Below, one piece after another: positions 12,057 to 24,659 of a DNA stretch of 64,000 bases. Below the pieces are notes generated by a model. It was not told the origin of the DNA. It saw only the letters and a list, made by a program, of their open reading frames with translations, and ran no database searches. The stretch's first letter is position 1. Each line of letters begins with the position of its first letter. A program made the translations under genes and the position numbers. The DNA comes from Oehlia diaphana (Eukaryota; Glomeromycota; Glomeromycetes; Glomerales; Glomeraceae). The stretch covers positions 2,200 through 66,199 of the forward strand of contig QZLH01000484.1 in assembly GCA_003833135.1 (NCBI GenBank). The letters are read 5' to 3'.

Positions 12057-12671
12057 ATGCTTATAACCTATTATATGGAACAGTTTAAAAGTTATCGTGA
12101 TCGGTATTCAAGGGTTAGTAGATTTGTTCCAAATTATACCGGAAGCCAAATATGTTGTCGGTTAGTTTATATAAATATATTTTTTTCCTTTTTTTTTTAA
12201 TATAAGATTGATAATTCATTTTCAATTTCAGATGGAAAAATTATCTTGATCCGCGTCGTAAGTAAAATCTATATGTCTTGATAACGAAAGTTCGAGAAAT
12301 AATGTTGATCAGCATCAATTAATTTTAATAACTAATATTTATTTTTAATAGTATGTAAAAGTCCCTTAACAGATGAAGAAAAAGATTTTATCGTTAGTCG
12401 AGCTCATGTATATAAAGCATCTGACACTATACTTTGGAAATGTATAATCCATGATTTAGAAAAAGAATTCGGTAGGACACATTCTGAGAATAAAGTTAGG
12501 AATTTTTGGCATCCAAATAAAAGATATTATATAAATAAATATGTTAAAATTGTTGAACAAAATAAAGAAGGTAAAGAAGCCTTAAAAAATAATGGAATCG
12601 AAAAGTTAACCGTATTAGAACCTCGTATAGAACATAAATTTAGAGAAGCGTATAGAATGAGACCTTATTAA
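12057..12671 (+). CDS. Myb/SANT-like DNA-binding protein (5' end uncertain)
   Basis: Three exons join in frame: 12057-12160, 12232-12257 and 12352-12671, with GT-AG introns of 71 and 94 nt. The product from this ATG has 149 residues. The first part (RYSRVSRFVPNYTGSQICCRWKNYLDP) matches the end of a Myb repeat, with the Trp and the linker L-D-P; the next part (LTDEEKDFIV, then ILWKCIIHDLEKEFGRTHSENKVRNFW) is a second Myb/SANT-like helix-turn-helix unit. Such tandem repeats bind DNA in the nucleus. The opening half of the first repeat is missing and the first exon is preceded by an acceptor-like site (CATATAG at 12044-12050), so an upstream exon probably exists that I could not place. Target genes are unknown. 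A trinucleotide repeat begins right after the stop codon. Confidence 0.75.
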
Positions 12672-12760
12672 ATTAAAGAATTATTATTATTATTATTATC
12701 ATTATTATTATCATTATCATTATTATTGTTATTATCATCATCATTATTATTATTAGAATA
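12672..12760. repeat. (ATT)n / (ATC)n microsatellite
   Basis: About 25 trinucleotide units, mostly TTA/TCA, immediately downstream of the Myb-like stop codon and probably in its 3' untranslated region. Confidence 0.85.
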
Positions 12761-14046
12761 ATTTTTTTTTTTTTTAAATTATTAGATTTTTTTTTTATCT
12801 TTATAAAATTAAAATAAAGCTGATCAATTAAAAAAAAAATGTGCTAATGCTTATGCCACATAAATAAACCAATCGAACAATGTGTTATATACATATATAT
12901 GTATATATATATATTAACATTAGTAACGCATTTACAGTGTGTAATATTTTATTATTATATCGATTTTTTAAATTTACATATGATCAATTATTTCATCAGC
13001 TTCTGCAGCTGGATCTTAATAATCAACTTCTAATATTTCCTATTTCACTGATTATTGCTTCTGTAGACAAAGACTTCATTGAGACTCAGACATAATTCTC
13101 TTCACGCATGCATGATAATAGCACATAAGTGCATATTTCAACTTATACATGCTTGAATTGCTTGATGAAAAAACAATTTATATTCATGTACACGCCTTAA
13201 TTTAATGATTATGTTTAAATAATATATAAATACAGTTAAATTTTGTATGCTAATATGCATTATCTTATGTTATTAATTACTTCGATCATGTTTGTAAAAT
13301 TTCTTATGACTAAGATGTTTGAATATGCATTGTAACTAAACATTGGCTGAGCATTTATAGAGTTCAGGAAAAAATATTTTTTTTATTTTTTTTTTTTTTG
13401 AAGAAATGTGCTATGATTAAATACATGCTAGCTAACAAATAATTTAATAGAAAGCGAAAATTTTTTTTCGTTATTCGTTATTAAAATATTTTAATAACTC
13501 GCGAAATTTTGTCGATTTTTCGACCTAAATTAAGTCGATTTTTTAAAGTAGAAGTGTTGTGAATCAAATTTATGATCAATATATAATAAATAAGTAATAA
13601 AGAAAGAAAGAAAGAAAAAAAAAAAAAAAAAAGACTACTGAAACACTATCTAAATAAAAATGTAAAATATAAATTTTTTTAATTTTTTCTCGTTAGGACC
13701 TTCTTAATCATCCGAACCAATCCTTCCAACTCTCAGCTCGTATGATCAATGTTACACTTAAAAAACCGGACTGATAGTATGGTTTTACTTTCTTCAAATT
13801 CGGAAAGTAAAAATTAATTATACCTTGGTCTTCTCGGAAAATTTCTTGAAAATATATACGTATAAATAGAACATCCGGCTCGAAAAAGTTTTCGATAAAG
13901 CCTTATTTCACCACCCAACTTATAAATAATAATTATATTATTATCTTATTTCTTACTTATTTTTTTTTTTTAAAAAAAAACAAGATTATATTAATATTAA
14001 TAAAGAAAAAATTTTTCTTCAGTTTAAAAAAATATTTATCTAGAAG
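12761..14046. other. AT-rich intergenic DNA
   Basis: No gene recognised. Contains GAAA/A-rich low complexity near 13595-13635, a possible coding scrap near 13800-13920, and a T-run/A-run junction at about 13960-13980, just downstream of the minus-strand gene that follows. Confidence 0.45.
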
Positions 14047-14538
14047 TTATTTAATACAGTATAAAAGGACCTGAACTAATGTTTCATAATCAATTATGAA
14101 GTAATCGCTTAAATATGTGGTCAATTTGAATTCGAGATTCTTTTTTTGATATAATGTCAGGAATCTCGGAGTATCTAATTTGCATGTTACTTTATATATT
14201 TGGTTGTCACTTCTTTGACTATAGAAAAATATATGCTCGCCATCTTCTAATTTATTGTTAATTGTTTCATTTAAAATTTTTGCGGAAATCTTTTCGCAAA
14301 AAACTTGATAGATTAAAGAATCGGACTCAGTTGTAAATCGATAAGAAAATTCATTAGTGTGAAGCATTGGAAGCAATGGATGAATTACGGATGAACTAGG
14401 AGAATCTTTTGGAGGTTGTGGTGTGAAATTCAAAGGTGGTGGAGCGAAAGGATTTGCTCGTGCAGGAAAATAAGAATATTGTTGAAATGAACCGTATGAA
14501 ACGGTTTTAGGAGCGGAAATGGGTTGATAATTTTGCAT
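14047..14538 (-). CDS. Proline-rich hypothetical protein, single exon
   Basis: An uninterrupted 163-codon frame from ATG (MQNYQPISAPK) to TAA. Residues 1-50 are rich in Pro, Ser, Tyr and Gln with a PFAPPPLNFTPQPPKD stretch and are probably disordered. Residues 60-163 look globular, with two similar beta-rich pieces (FTTESDSLIYQVFCEKISAKI and NQIYKVTCKLDTPRFLTLY) that may be a duplicated unit. No signal peptide or membrane segment is visible. Codon use and the absence of stops mark it as a real gene in a very AT-rich setting, but I do not recognise the family and assign no function. The strand is secure because the opposite reading is full of stops. Confidence 0.75.
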   Translation of the reverse strand: MQNYQPISAPKTVSYGSFQQYSYFPARANPFAPPPLNFTPQPPKDSPSSSVIHPLLPMLHTNEFSYRFTTESDSLIYQVFCEKISAKILNETINNKLEDGEHIFFYSQRSDNQIYKVTCKLDTPRFLTLYQKKNLEFKLTTYLSDYFIIDYETLVQVLLYCIK

Positions 14539-15920
14539 TGATGTAATATTGACTTTGTGATTAAAAACAATGAATTGTAAAGATGAGTGAAATATTTAAA
14601 TTTATATTTTGAAAAAGGGTTTTTTTTTTTTTGTGTCAGAAAAGAAAAAATGGGGGTAATATTTATATAAAATTATATATTACACAAAACGGTCAAATCG
14701 GATGTTATTGTTATTGTGTAAATCATTTTCAAATCCGAACCGCAGGTTAATTGTTATTTACAAAAAAGAAAGAAACAAAAGCAACAAATGCAAATCAAAG
14801 TGGAATTTGCAATAAAAGTTATTTTTATTATTGTTTATATTTCATTAATTTAATAAATTAGTTATAAAATGGATGAATTACAAAAATGAAAAAAAACGAT
14901 GTTATTTTTCGAAAAATTAGGTAATGATTTTTTTATGATGAGTCATATGGTTCACTTTTTTTTTTCTTTTTACCGCAAATCTTTTATTGTGAAAAATTTG
15001 AAATTTGATGTGCATTTGGGTTTCTAAGAATTTATTAGGGTTATTATGAAATTTTTATATTTAACCATAATTACCATATTTAAATATTTTTAGAAATAAG
15101 TGATTATTTTTGGTTAGATTAATAAGCAAAAAATTACTAAAAACGGTTATAAAAACAAAATTCAAATGAAAAAAATAAGGTATAGTTGTATGTCCCCAAG
15201 TCCGATTCCCCAAATTTTAAGAATTTTCTCAAAAATTATTCTAGAGATGATTTATGTTCAAAAGAATTTTTAAAAGCCCACTCAATAAAATGAGGTTAGT
15301 AACATTTTTTATGACGTTTATATTAACCAAATAAAGGATTTTTCTGCAACGGGAGGAACAAAAACCCATTTATCCAAATTAGAAACTAATCAGCAGTCAA
15401 ATAGGATTTCATGCACGTTTTTGTGACTCTTCTATTTAAATAAAACCGTAACTTTTTACCACACTTTTTTTCGCCTTCAAATTAATATAGTTTATACTGT
15501 AGTCATGTTAAATTTATAAACATACAAATTATATATTCCATCACCATATAATATTGAGTTCTTAAAGTAATCAATATATTTATAATATTTTCCGACTTAG
15601 AACCGGAAACAGTTATAAGTATAAAGTCCGAAGCAAATTAGTCATCACATGAATATCGAATTTTTTAATACGCGGCGTGCGTGATATACTTATCACCTGG
15701 GCAGCATTGTGATATTCAGTTAGCCTTAAGAAAGGAGGGTGTGATCAGATGACAAACACCAATCTTATATTTTACTAAATTTATTATTTACTAAATTTCA
15801 AAATATGTTTATAAACAATATATAATCTTTATGTCATCCATGATCACTAAATTTACGCTACGCTTCGAATTTAATAAATAAGAAATGTTATTTTTCTTTG
15901 CGGTCCTAAACTCGTAAATA
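14539..15920. other. AT-rich intergenic DNA
   Basis: Upstream region of the preceding minus-strand gene, with poly-T and A-rich tracts. The block at 15640-15760 is less AT-rich but has no interpretable frame. Confidence 0.4.
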
Positions 15921-15927
15921 AATCTTA

Positions 15928-16610
15928 TGAAAAAAGATGACGCGATTGTACAGGCTGAACAACTTCAAAATGCACAGGCTCTATTGGATCAAACTATTTT
16001 TAAGCTAATTTTTCGGAAAAGCAATATATAAGCCTTAAAGTGTAGATTGAACTAGACCGAGTAGAGCAGGAACTTTTGGACCAGATAGCAGAATTAAGTT
16101 TGAAAGCCAAGTCTCTTCAATTATGACCTAAATTACTCTAAATTGACTAATCAATGTTGAAGTAATTGCTCTAAATGAGTACGGTACCAGACCACTTGCA
16201 GACAAATGATGCCGTTGAAATGGAACTTTCGGACATAATTCATGTTTTTCGTGTAAGGGATACTGTATGTGACAACTGATCACCTGTCACAATGCATGTG
16301 AAATCAATGACGCACATATATATTGCGGTAGAGTAGGGTTTTTATATTGCGTAAGCCTCAAAAATATATGTTATGTATGTTGTTGACATCAATAAAGTCA
16401 TGGTCATGTGAAAACAATTCAATAATTATATTATCTGTTATGTTCAATTTATTGATTAAAACAAAAAAAAATAATTTTTTAAAACAAAACAATGATATTT
16501 TCCCAATTTATTGGAGGAAGACGTTTTCCCGACCTCGAACCAAAGCCGGTCAATCGAACCTTCGATTGACATGTTACGAAATATACTATCATGCTATAAG
16601 TAATAATTAA
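15928..16610 (+). pseudogene. Decayed coiled-coil protein gene
   Basis: Several coding-like pieces lie on the plus strand in order. 15928-16020 encodes MKKDDAIVQAEQLQNAQALL and a short continuation. After a frameshift, 16015-16126 gives EKQYISLKV, a TAG, then IELDRVEQELLDQIAELSLK. An ATG at 16171 opens MSTVPDHLQTNDAVEMELSD, and 16500-16570 gives PNLLEEDVFPTSNQ. The Leu/Glu/Gln heptad-like pattern of the first two pieces indicates a coiled coil. Frameshift and stops show the gene is dead. The family is unknown. Confidence 0.4.
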
Positions 16611-19415
16611 GAATTGCATTGCGACATCATTAAATTAACACGGATTTTTTTTTTTTATTCTTATAAATTATAAAATCTTTTTTTTTTTCTTTTTCGTAAA
16701 ATCTTCAAAACATCTTATCGTATTCACCGATTTTAAATTGTTTATCAGTTTGGAACGAAAGCGAAAGACTCGGAAATTCACTAAAGTGTCCTGTGTACGC
16801 CCTCTCGTAGAATAACTTAAATAAATGAGTTATACTCCGGACTTGATGGCGGCTTCCGTTCCTTAGTTTCTAATACGAGTCCTTGATGCAATAGCATCCC
16901 ATAAGGTGCTTGAAAGGTATCTTCAAATTGTAATATGTAATATCGAACAATAGAAAAGTGATTATCTCTCGTTATTTAATTTTTTATATTAAATTCTTAT
17001 AATGTTTTTTAAAGGATGGATGAGATAAAGGAAAATAATGAAGTATGGTTATGAAATATAATATTAACGAATATATTAGAGAATGTGATTTAGCCATTGT
17101 GATGGCTATACAAGTTTCGAAAAATCCTAAATTTAATCATTTAGGCTTTAGGGAGAGAAAAAAAGGTTTCTGCATTTTTATAAGTATTTCAATGTAGTAA
17201 TTTTCTTATCATGCGATAGTGTAACAATTCTTTTGAATTCCCATGGTCACTTGAAAAAAATGATTATCTTTACTGATCCATCACTTATCTATGTGAGACA
17301 GCGCGTACAATGTTGGACCCCTAAATTTACAGTATAATAGATTCGGTGTCTTTATTAAAGTATTTATTTTCAAGGGTTTCAATTGAAAAAAGAGGGTGAG
17401 TACAAAATTTTTTATATTAATTTTTACTATTTAAAATTTTTGAAAATATAATATATATATATATTGGGAAGAAATCTAAATATTGGATTCCCATGGGGGA
17501 ATATTATGTTTTTTAAAATATGAAAACAAAATTTTTTGGGGGATTTTGTTAAACAAGAAAATCAAATTGGTTTGGTCCGACCTAATCAGTATAAATTAAA
17601 TTTAATTTTATAATTTCCTCTTGAAGATAAAGATTCTAAAGATTATAATCAAAAAGTTACAAGCCTACAACAAATAAAAGTTATGGTAGAATTCTTTTTT
17701 GGAATTTTCTGATAATGTGCCGAAACATGCAAGAGACCGCAAAAATCGGCCTTCCAATTGACATGCGTCTCCATGACTGGAACTATAAGAAGACTGCACT
17801 CTGGCTGTTCAGGTGGCCCAGTGTAGGCATCACAGCTGATAACAATAAATTCATGTTATTAGAAATTTTATCGTTGATACTAGAGCTGTTGAAATTGAGT
17901 TTTATTGAAAATTATTGGATTTTGCTTATTCATTCATGACTTAAAATTTAATAAATAAAATAAAAATAGATATACATAGTATATTATTATGAAATTTAGT
18001 GTATTCATTCATGGCTTAAATTTAATAAGAGATTATACAGGATTCACGCTTTTCTCGCCATAATTTTGTGATTGTAACGCTCGCTAGGTAAGTTAATATT
18101 AAATAATTTTGAATACCGTATTTTAAATAAAGTACTAATGTATAACATAAATTTTATATTTATTGTAGTGTAGAGATGATAAATATTTAATCAACTAATA
18201 TAGAGGAAAGCGAAGATGATGGAATTAATATTTAGATGATCCTCAAATGATGATGAAATGGATGATAATATTACGTCATTATTTTAGCCAAGCTAGTGTT
18301 TGTTCTATGATTTGGTTTTCATCTTTTTTTCGGTCTGGATCGTTAGATGGAGCTGTTAGAGTAAATCACTTTGAAGAAATTGCGCGCGTCGATTCGGACA
18401 CTTCTGAAATTTTTGTATGGTCAACTCTTGATAGAGATCATGAAGATCTATTCAATATATTTAGTCCATCCAATTTTAGATTAGCTCGATGCTTAGGGCT
18501 TGCTTTAATTATAAAGATCAAATTGAGACATTTCGTATATTGCATCTACGTTAGATAATCGCAGCATTCTTTGAAATAGTATACAAATGAAGGTCGTAAA
18601 GGTAATGTCTTTTATCGATTTATCAATTTTTTGTTCAATTGTTTGTGTCGACATGTTTAGGATAGTCCAGACTTTGAATTCTCTAACGTTTCTCAACCTA
18701 TAGTATTCCAATAAGTGTGGGATGGTCAATTCCAGTTGGTCATTAAGATAAATACTGGGATTCCAGCGATTATTTCTACAAATTATCTTAAGTATGATAT
18801 ATTCAATCTTTTTATTCTTTTAATATCGTATTAATTATAGCATTATTGAGGAGGCGCTATATATGATTACATAGTAACCACTACTGAACGTTATTTTTGC
18901 GTACCTATTCGTTAGAATCACATGCTGGAGAGTTTCAGGAAATTTGCAACCATTGTTATAGACTGTTTCTAGTCGCCGAATTGCAATAGAAAATATCCAA
19001 TTTCGAATCTCCGACGTGCTGCTTACCGGTATGTTTTTTTATAGTTTATTATTTATTATTTCTTTATAAATTAACGGATTTTATTAGAGCATTCTTACAT
19101 AATTTCTGATTACAATCTATAATGTAATGTGTTTTTCATTACGTGATCTATACGGTGAGTTTTAACATTTGTTAGAAGTAGTCTATTTTTTTCATATTAA
19201 ATGTTCTTTAATATTAATACAGTCACGAACTCGAAATTTTCACAACACGTGACATTTAACCAATCAAATACGTCAAATATCCCTTGTTATAACAACTAAA
19301 TTCTTTGAATTCTTCGCTATAATCTTATAGCGAATTTGAGATGAAAACTCTATATCGAGAGCTGAATTGTAATCATTTATTATTTTATACCATAGTAAAA
19401 TATCCGATAAGAAAA
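16611..19415. other. Intergenic DNA with coding scraps and a dispersed repeat
   Basis: Scraps with coding-like composition occur at 16740-16910 (plus), 17715-17860 (plus, including IGLPIDMRLHDWNY) and 18327-18520 (plus, including HFEEIARVDSDTSEIFVWST); none shows a recognisable domain and all are bounded by stops. At 17926-18035 a unit of ATTCATTCATGACTTAAA followed by TTTAATAA is present twice and resembles 5860-5930. A clean small palindrome, TTCGCTATAATCTTATAGCG, lies near 19308. Confidence 0.35.
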
Positions 19416-19419
19416 TCCT

Positions 19420-19990
19420 ATGAATCATGTGAAAAAATTTATATTTAGAGGAAGCAAATGGTTTATTACAGTAAATTGGATATTGCAATCTATCGTATTC
19501 CTAATTTTAATCCATTCAAGCTTAATACGATTTAAATGTTTAATTGGTATTATATGTATTTTAACATTCTTATGCCAATTATTTTCATTCATTTATCATG
19601 GTAAGTTAAATTTATTGTTTTTCTTTAAATTCTTTGATATTATTCCTAATTATTACTTTCATTTCACGATGTTGAGATAACGGTATCCCAATAAAATTCG
19701 TGACGCTCTGAGCAAAAAATATAGTGTTAATCTAAGAACTTCTGATGCCTAAGAGAAAACTTTTGATCTACCAGGTTTGAATAGTCCTACATTTTGGCGT
19801 GAGATGATGGTCTATGAATCGATCATGTTGCCTTCATGAATTTGCATACTTGCATATCAAATTTTCCATCGCAAGCTAATAGGTGTGAAGGAAATATCCT
19901 ACTATATTGTGATTTATTACGAGATTTGGAATTAAACAACTGAAGGAATGTCAAAAATGAGATTTATATAACAAATCTGTCATAAATAAT
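19420..19990 (+). pseudogene. Decayed multi-pass membrane protein gene
   Basis: The first piece (19420-19600) encodes strongly hydrophobic helices (LQSIVFLILIHSSLIRF, CLIGIICILTFLCQLFSFIY) and ends at a GTAAGT donor. After an acceptor-like GTTGAG near 19677, a second piece reads RYPNKIRDALSKKYSVNL, then a TAA, then FDLPGLNSPTFWREMMVYES, then a TGA, then ICILAYQIF. Two in-frame stops make this a pseudogene. The piece order (membrane helices, soluble loop, another helix) suggests a fungal integral membrane protein of unknown family. Confidence 0.45.
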
Positions 19991-20239
19991 ATATATCACG
20001 AATAAAGAAAGAGAAAGGGTGATAATTTATAGTTTAAGTAAAACAAAGAAATTGGTCTGCAGAAACTAATTCTTAACTATTTTAGAAGATTATATAGATC
20101 ATAAAGTCCAAGTTTTTCAAGATGGAGAAAATTGATTACGTGAGAAACTAATTATTGATAAAAAAAAATTATTTCGATTATTAATCTAAAGTATATGAAT
20201 TACAACATGTTTTTAAAATTTATAATAATAGTAAATTAA

Positions 20240-20360
20240 TTAGCCGCAACGTGATCCGGACCCGGCTCAGGCGTAGATCGTCGTGGAATTCCAGGGGATT
20301 TTCTGCGATTAAACCGGGTCCGGATGATCGGCGATCAGGAATTTGGCTCCGTTTTCCGGC
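20240..20360. repeat. GC-rich short element with inverted ATCCGGACCCGG ends
   Basis: A 120-bp island far richer in GC than its flanks. ATCCGGACCCGG at 20254-20265 is perfectly inverted at 20314-20325. It looks like a copy of a dispersed short element; no coding sequence is inside. Confidence 0.5.
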
Positions 20361-20935
20361 TAGCTATACCATTATATATTTTAAAATTAGTTTTAAATTT
20401 TAGATTGGAATTTTTTGAGTAAAAATATGTTAAATAGAAAATTTTTAAATCGATACTTTGATACATTAATAATTTATTATTCTAGAATTTGTATTATTAG
20501 TAGTATCCGACGATCATTTATAATAACGAAATACAATAAAGATCAATACACTGATTAAAGAAATTTCCAATATTCAAAAATCGCCATAAAAAAAAATTTT
20601 TTTTTTATTCCAAGAACCTTTTTTTTTATTTTGATCAATTAATTTTATTTATCAGTTAATTATCTTATCAATTAAAAAAACATATTTTAAACTTAAAATA
20701 ATACCAATTTAATTTATTATTTCAGAAGAAAAAAATTTAATAATTTCAAATTCTCCAAACATTAAAAAGTAAAGTAAAAAAAGTCACCAACACGAGGACA
20801 GATCCTCATTTCGCATTAGAAAATATTGCACGTTAAAAATAAATAAGTCATTGCCAAAGAAATTCACCTAAATTCTATTATTATAAAATTGCATAATATT
20901 AAACCATATTTTGGACCAGTACATTGTAAGAAACA

Positions 20936-21706
20936 CTAAATATACTTTATAATAATATCTTCTGCTACATGTCTTCTACACTTAAAAATTTCCATAAATT
21001 TATCGACGTCCCTACCATATTTCCTAATAAATCTCCTATAACACTCATCTACATCTTCCTGATCCATATGAAAGTGACCCCTTAAACATGTCAATTGACC
21101 AGCAGTTAAAGGTACATTCGGATACATACCTACCTCGCCACTCTGTTCCAACATCCGACCAGCAGTGGATCCTTGAATATTAAATAGACGCTCATAAATT
21201 ATGTCGTTTCGTAGGTATTTGTTTTTACTACGAGCAATCCTTGAAAACACATGGTTTCTCACACTAGGTGGTAGGGACCCTGACTCCACTTCCCTACAAA
21301 ATTGAATAAAGTAGCGTTAGGACAAGCCCAACGACTTATGAGCATTAGACAGTAGATGTATCTCCACTAATTCTCCGGTTTAAACCGATTCTGGCCACCC
21401 TTACTATGCCCCTGAATAACAGGAACTAGTGAAGTAAGGGACGGTTCTCCAACGTTTTTAACCATTAAAATGGTTAATACTAGCCTTCCTAGAACCTTCA
21501 CCTTCGTCACCATCGAAAAGCTTTGATACCCAGTAACTACAGGAGAGGGGAGATGCCAAAGGAGTTCCACAGGTTCAATCCATCTCTCCCCTTACTCACC
21601 TATTTAAAGAGTCTATTCTTAAAATACTTCGAAGTTCCCGTCTTTTACACATGGAGTAACTCATACGGAGAGTTGAACGACGCCTGCGACAATTAAATCT
21701 TGTCAT
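20936..21706 (-). CDS. Small two-exon protein with basic N-terminus, unknown function
   Basis: Exon 1 (21600-21706) starts at ATG and ends at a perfect GTGAGT donor; exon 2 (20936-21293) begins after TTTTGTAG. Spliced, they give an uninterrupted 154-residue protein. The first 35 residues are very basic (CRRRRSTLRM, then CKRRELRSILR), which suggests nucleic-acid binding; the remainder is mixed-charge and helical, with a Cys/His-rich stretch (CLRGHFHMDQEDVDECYRR) and an end reading EDIIIKYI. No signal peptide or membrane helix. The region is less AT-rich than its neighbours. The gene at 32129-33507 has the same layout and a weakly similar sequence, so the two may be distant relatives. No known family is recognised and no function is assigned. 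Confidence 0.7.
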
Positions 21707-23297
21707 CTACGAAATTTATAGCCAGATAATGGGTTTGATATATATATCACTCAATGAAAAAAAAAAAAAAGAATATAATAGAAAGGCCATCAGTGGGCTG
21801 AGCGATGAATGAATAGTTTATGAGGCATCTAATTCAAAATAAAAGAGTTAACAATGTTGCTATTTTTTTAGAAGTTTTAAATCAAATACTCACCGTTGCT
21901 TGAAACTTCAGATATCCACAGTTTCTTTTTGCAAATATAAAAAAATTATTTTCCCAAAAAGAAATTAAAGGAACTAGTAAAGAATAAGTGTTTTGAAAGA
22001 ATTTGGTACTCGACGATAAGGAGTAAATTTTTTTTTTTCGTTGAGAAAAGAAAAGAAAAATTGAATGTTAAATCGGTCGTATTTTGTTATATATGCGACA
22101 ACAAACCCGTGTGAAAAAAAAAATTTTATTCACACGAGTAATTTTTATTCATGAGTAGACAGACTACATCGTAAACTAATAATATGACTAGTCATGTTAA
22201 GACAATATATATATTTTGCAGTCAAACTGTATAAATTTTTTAACGTGACATAGCATCTGATAATACAAAATAACTTTTTAAATTTTAAAAGAATCAAAGA
22301 ATAATAATAGATTTTATCTCGTCTTTGAATTTTTTTCGTCGATTATAGCACGTGAAATCTGTTAAATTACGTCAAATCTGTTAAATTACGTCATTTCAAT
22401 GCGTCCATGAATTCCAAATTAGATACTGTATCTAATATAATAAATAAACTAGTCAAACATCAATATCATACGCCAATTATTTAATTATTTATAGGATTGA
22501 TTTTTACCTCAACATCGTAATGATACTACCTCAAAATGTGAATCGTAAGAACATACGTCAATGCTTTTAATGACGTTTATAAAATGTCGTTAATTATCTA
22601 TAATCAGAAAATCTTTTAATCATACCAGAACCTTCAAGGATATCTATAGAATATAATGAAATTTCCTAGATTTCCTTTATAATGTCATATGATATGTTCG
22701 AACTGGATCAAGAAACGGTTTTTACAAACAATACCTATCAATAAGTCTAGGACCGATATTTTTGTACTATCCTTCGTGATTGGACATTTCAGGCCAATTC
22801 AATCCTAAATATAATTTTTGATTATCCAAATATATCAATAATTTACGTTGATTATATAAACAAATAAACAACATTCTTCAAATTTTCTTTCTAATAACAA
22901 TAAACGTCATTTCAGATTTTATTAATCGCGTGAATTTAATGCAATTGTGGCTTGTATAGGTTAGAAAAAGGTAAAATATTTAGTGTTTAGCAAAAAATGT
23001 AATTATACATTTTATTGAATATGTTTTGACTAAATTTAATTTGATGTAATTTAATATTACAATGTATATTTTATCATTCATTTTTTTTTTCTACTCAATA
23101 TTAGTTTGAAGTGAAATATAATTAACAGTAATAAAGTTGATCCACCAGTCATAACATGAGATGATTTCAAAAGGAAAAGGTACAAATTGACTTTACAATG
23201 GATTATTCTAATTGACAGTTTATACTAAATTCACTTAATTTACTTAGATTTTACTTACCCTTAACGTACAGGATTTATTCAGAGAATTAGACTACTT
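21707..23297. other. AT-rich intergenic DNA
   Basis: No gene seen. A small hairpin (CGTGTGAA, A/T spacer, TTCACACG) lies at about 22109-22137, and a 17-bp direct repeat (AAATCTGTTAAATTACG) is duplicated near 22357-22390. Confidence 0.45.
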
Positions 23298-24337
23298 AAA
23301 AATCATTTTCCACTAAAGGGAACTATACCTTTGAGTATGGAAAAATGGTACGCTTTTGGAGAAAGATGATCTTCTTAGCATATTTTAAAGATAAAGAACA
23401 ATTGGACGCAGCTATCGCCAAGGATGCAGATGCTAACGTGGACCGAACTTGGATTATTCATGGAAGAAAAGAGGTGTCTCACCTGCGCCGATTGGTGCAC
23501 GACGAACATTTGACTCCCGTGGACAATAACGAGGGAAGATTCACAGCCAGACATACCGAGACGACGACTGCGCCACCAATAGATGAGGTAGTTGATACGG
23601 TAAATAAACTTAGGAAGAATTTACTGGACGAAGATCCGCCACAAAACCCACCCAACTTCAATAAAAGATTATACCTTACCGTGACAATTAGTCCTAGAGA
23701 TTGATCAATTTCGAGAAGAAAAGAAAAAGATAGAAAGGATGAATCTCCAATTGTTATAGGAGAAGTAAGAAAAAAGATGGAAGAAATTTTCATGGAAATG
23801 GCCCGCAAGCAAGAAAAAGCCCGGCGGGACACGAAAGAAATGGAAGAATGGCTAAAGAAAAACAGCACCAGAATAGTCACTCCAATAGAGCTCAAGGAGT
23901 ACCATAGCGTTAATATTTCTTGCTCAATAAGGTTACCTAACTTACAAGAAAAAACAAAAAACAAACCGATACGGATTGTGTTAAAGAGGGTAAGAAGCGT
24001 ATCGTTGGAGATGAGTAACTGAAGGTAGAGGACGCCGAAGACGACGAGTGGGAGAGGTAAAGGTAGAAGTAAAAACAGTAGAGGCAGAGGTACATATCGA
24101 GATCGTAGAGGTAGTAGACGTTAGTTTAGTTGTAGTTTAGTCTTATCGATATACATAGAGTAGTTTTCTAGATTAGCCCTTTTGTAGTGTTGCGTCAGCA
24201 ACGCATCCGTAGCCCATTGCTATGGAGTTAGTATATAGAGAGTATTTCTTTGGTTGTATTTTAATGTACCTTGTTATGTTGAAATCAAGAAATACGTTTA
24301 CTAACAAAAAAAAAAGAAAGAAAAAATCATTTTCCAC
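23298..24337 (+). pseudogene. Processed retrocopy with poly-A tail and target-site duplication
   Basis: AAAAATCATTTTCCAC occurs at 23298-23313 and again at 24322-24337, directly after an A-rich tail (24306-24321). This is the signature of target-primed reverse transcription by a LINE-type machinery. Between them lies one intronless ORF relic on the plus strand. A probable start at 23337 (MEKWYAFGER) is followed by a frameshift, then a frame with YFKDKEQLDAAIAKDADANV, a TGA at 23702, a charged helical part (MEEIFMEMARKQEKARR), stops at 24020 and 24026, and an Arg/Gly-rich end (SGRGKGRSKNSRGRGTYRDR) to 24124. An RGG-type tail suggests an RNA-binding protein of about 260 residues. It is either an mRNA retrocopy or a short non-LTR element; the copy is dead. 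Confidence 0.75.
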
Positions 24338-24659
24338 ATGATTCATAACAACAAATTGAATGTTTCGAAATTGCTCACTAAATCTCACAAAAGTAATTAC
24401 AATGCGTTCATATCAAAAAAAAGAAAAAGGTGAATTTGAAATTTTGGATTGGGAGTCAAAGAGGAAAGTTCAGTTTATATAAATATTCAACTTCGCGGTC
24501 GTATTGTCTGAGTGTAGTTAAACACACCCTTAGTTGATTTGTTGATTCTGAAAATTTTTATAGATTAGAAAATATTTATCGTGAAGAAGGAAGGATAAAC
24601 GCGCAAAATTTGTAAATTAGCAATATTCACGGCTGATACTTTCACAATTTCCATTTTAT
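24338..24659. other. Intergenic DNA
   Basis: Flank of the retrocopy. No gene recognised. Confidence 0.4.

Noticed and set aside
21367..21570. 67-codon minus-strand frame
   Set aside because: Lies wholly inside the intron of the 20936-21706 gene, and splicing across it gives a continuous protein.
23479..23964. 161-codon minus-strand frame
   Set aside because: Antisense shadow of the retrocopy; the plus strand has the natural charged protein and RGG tail.
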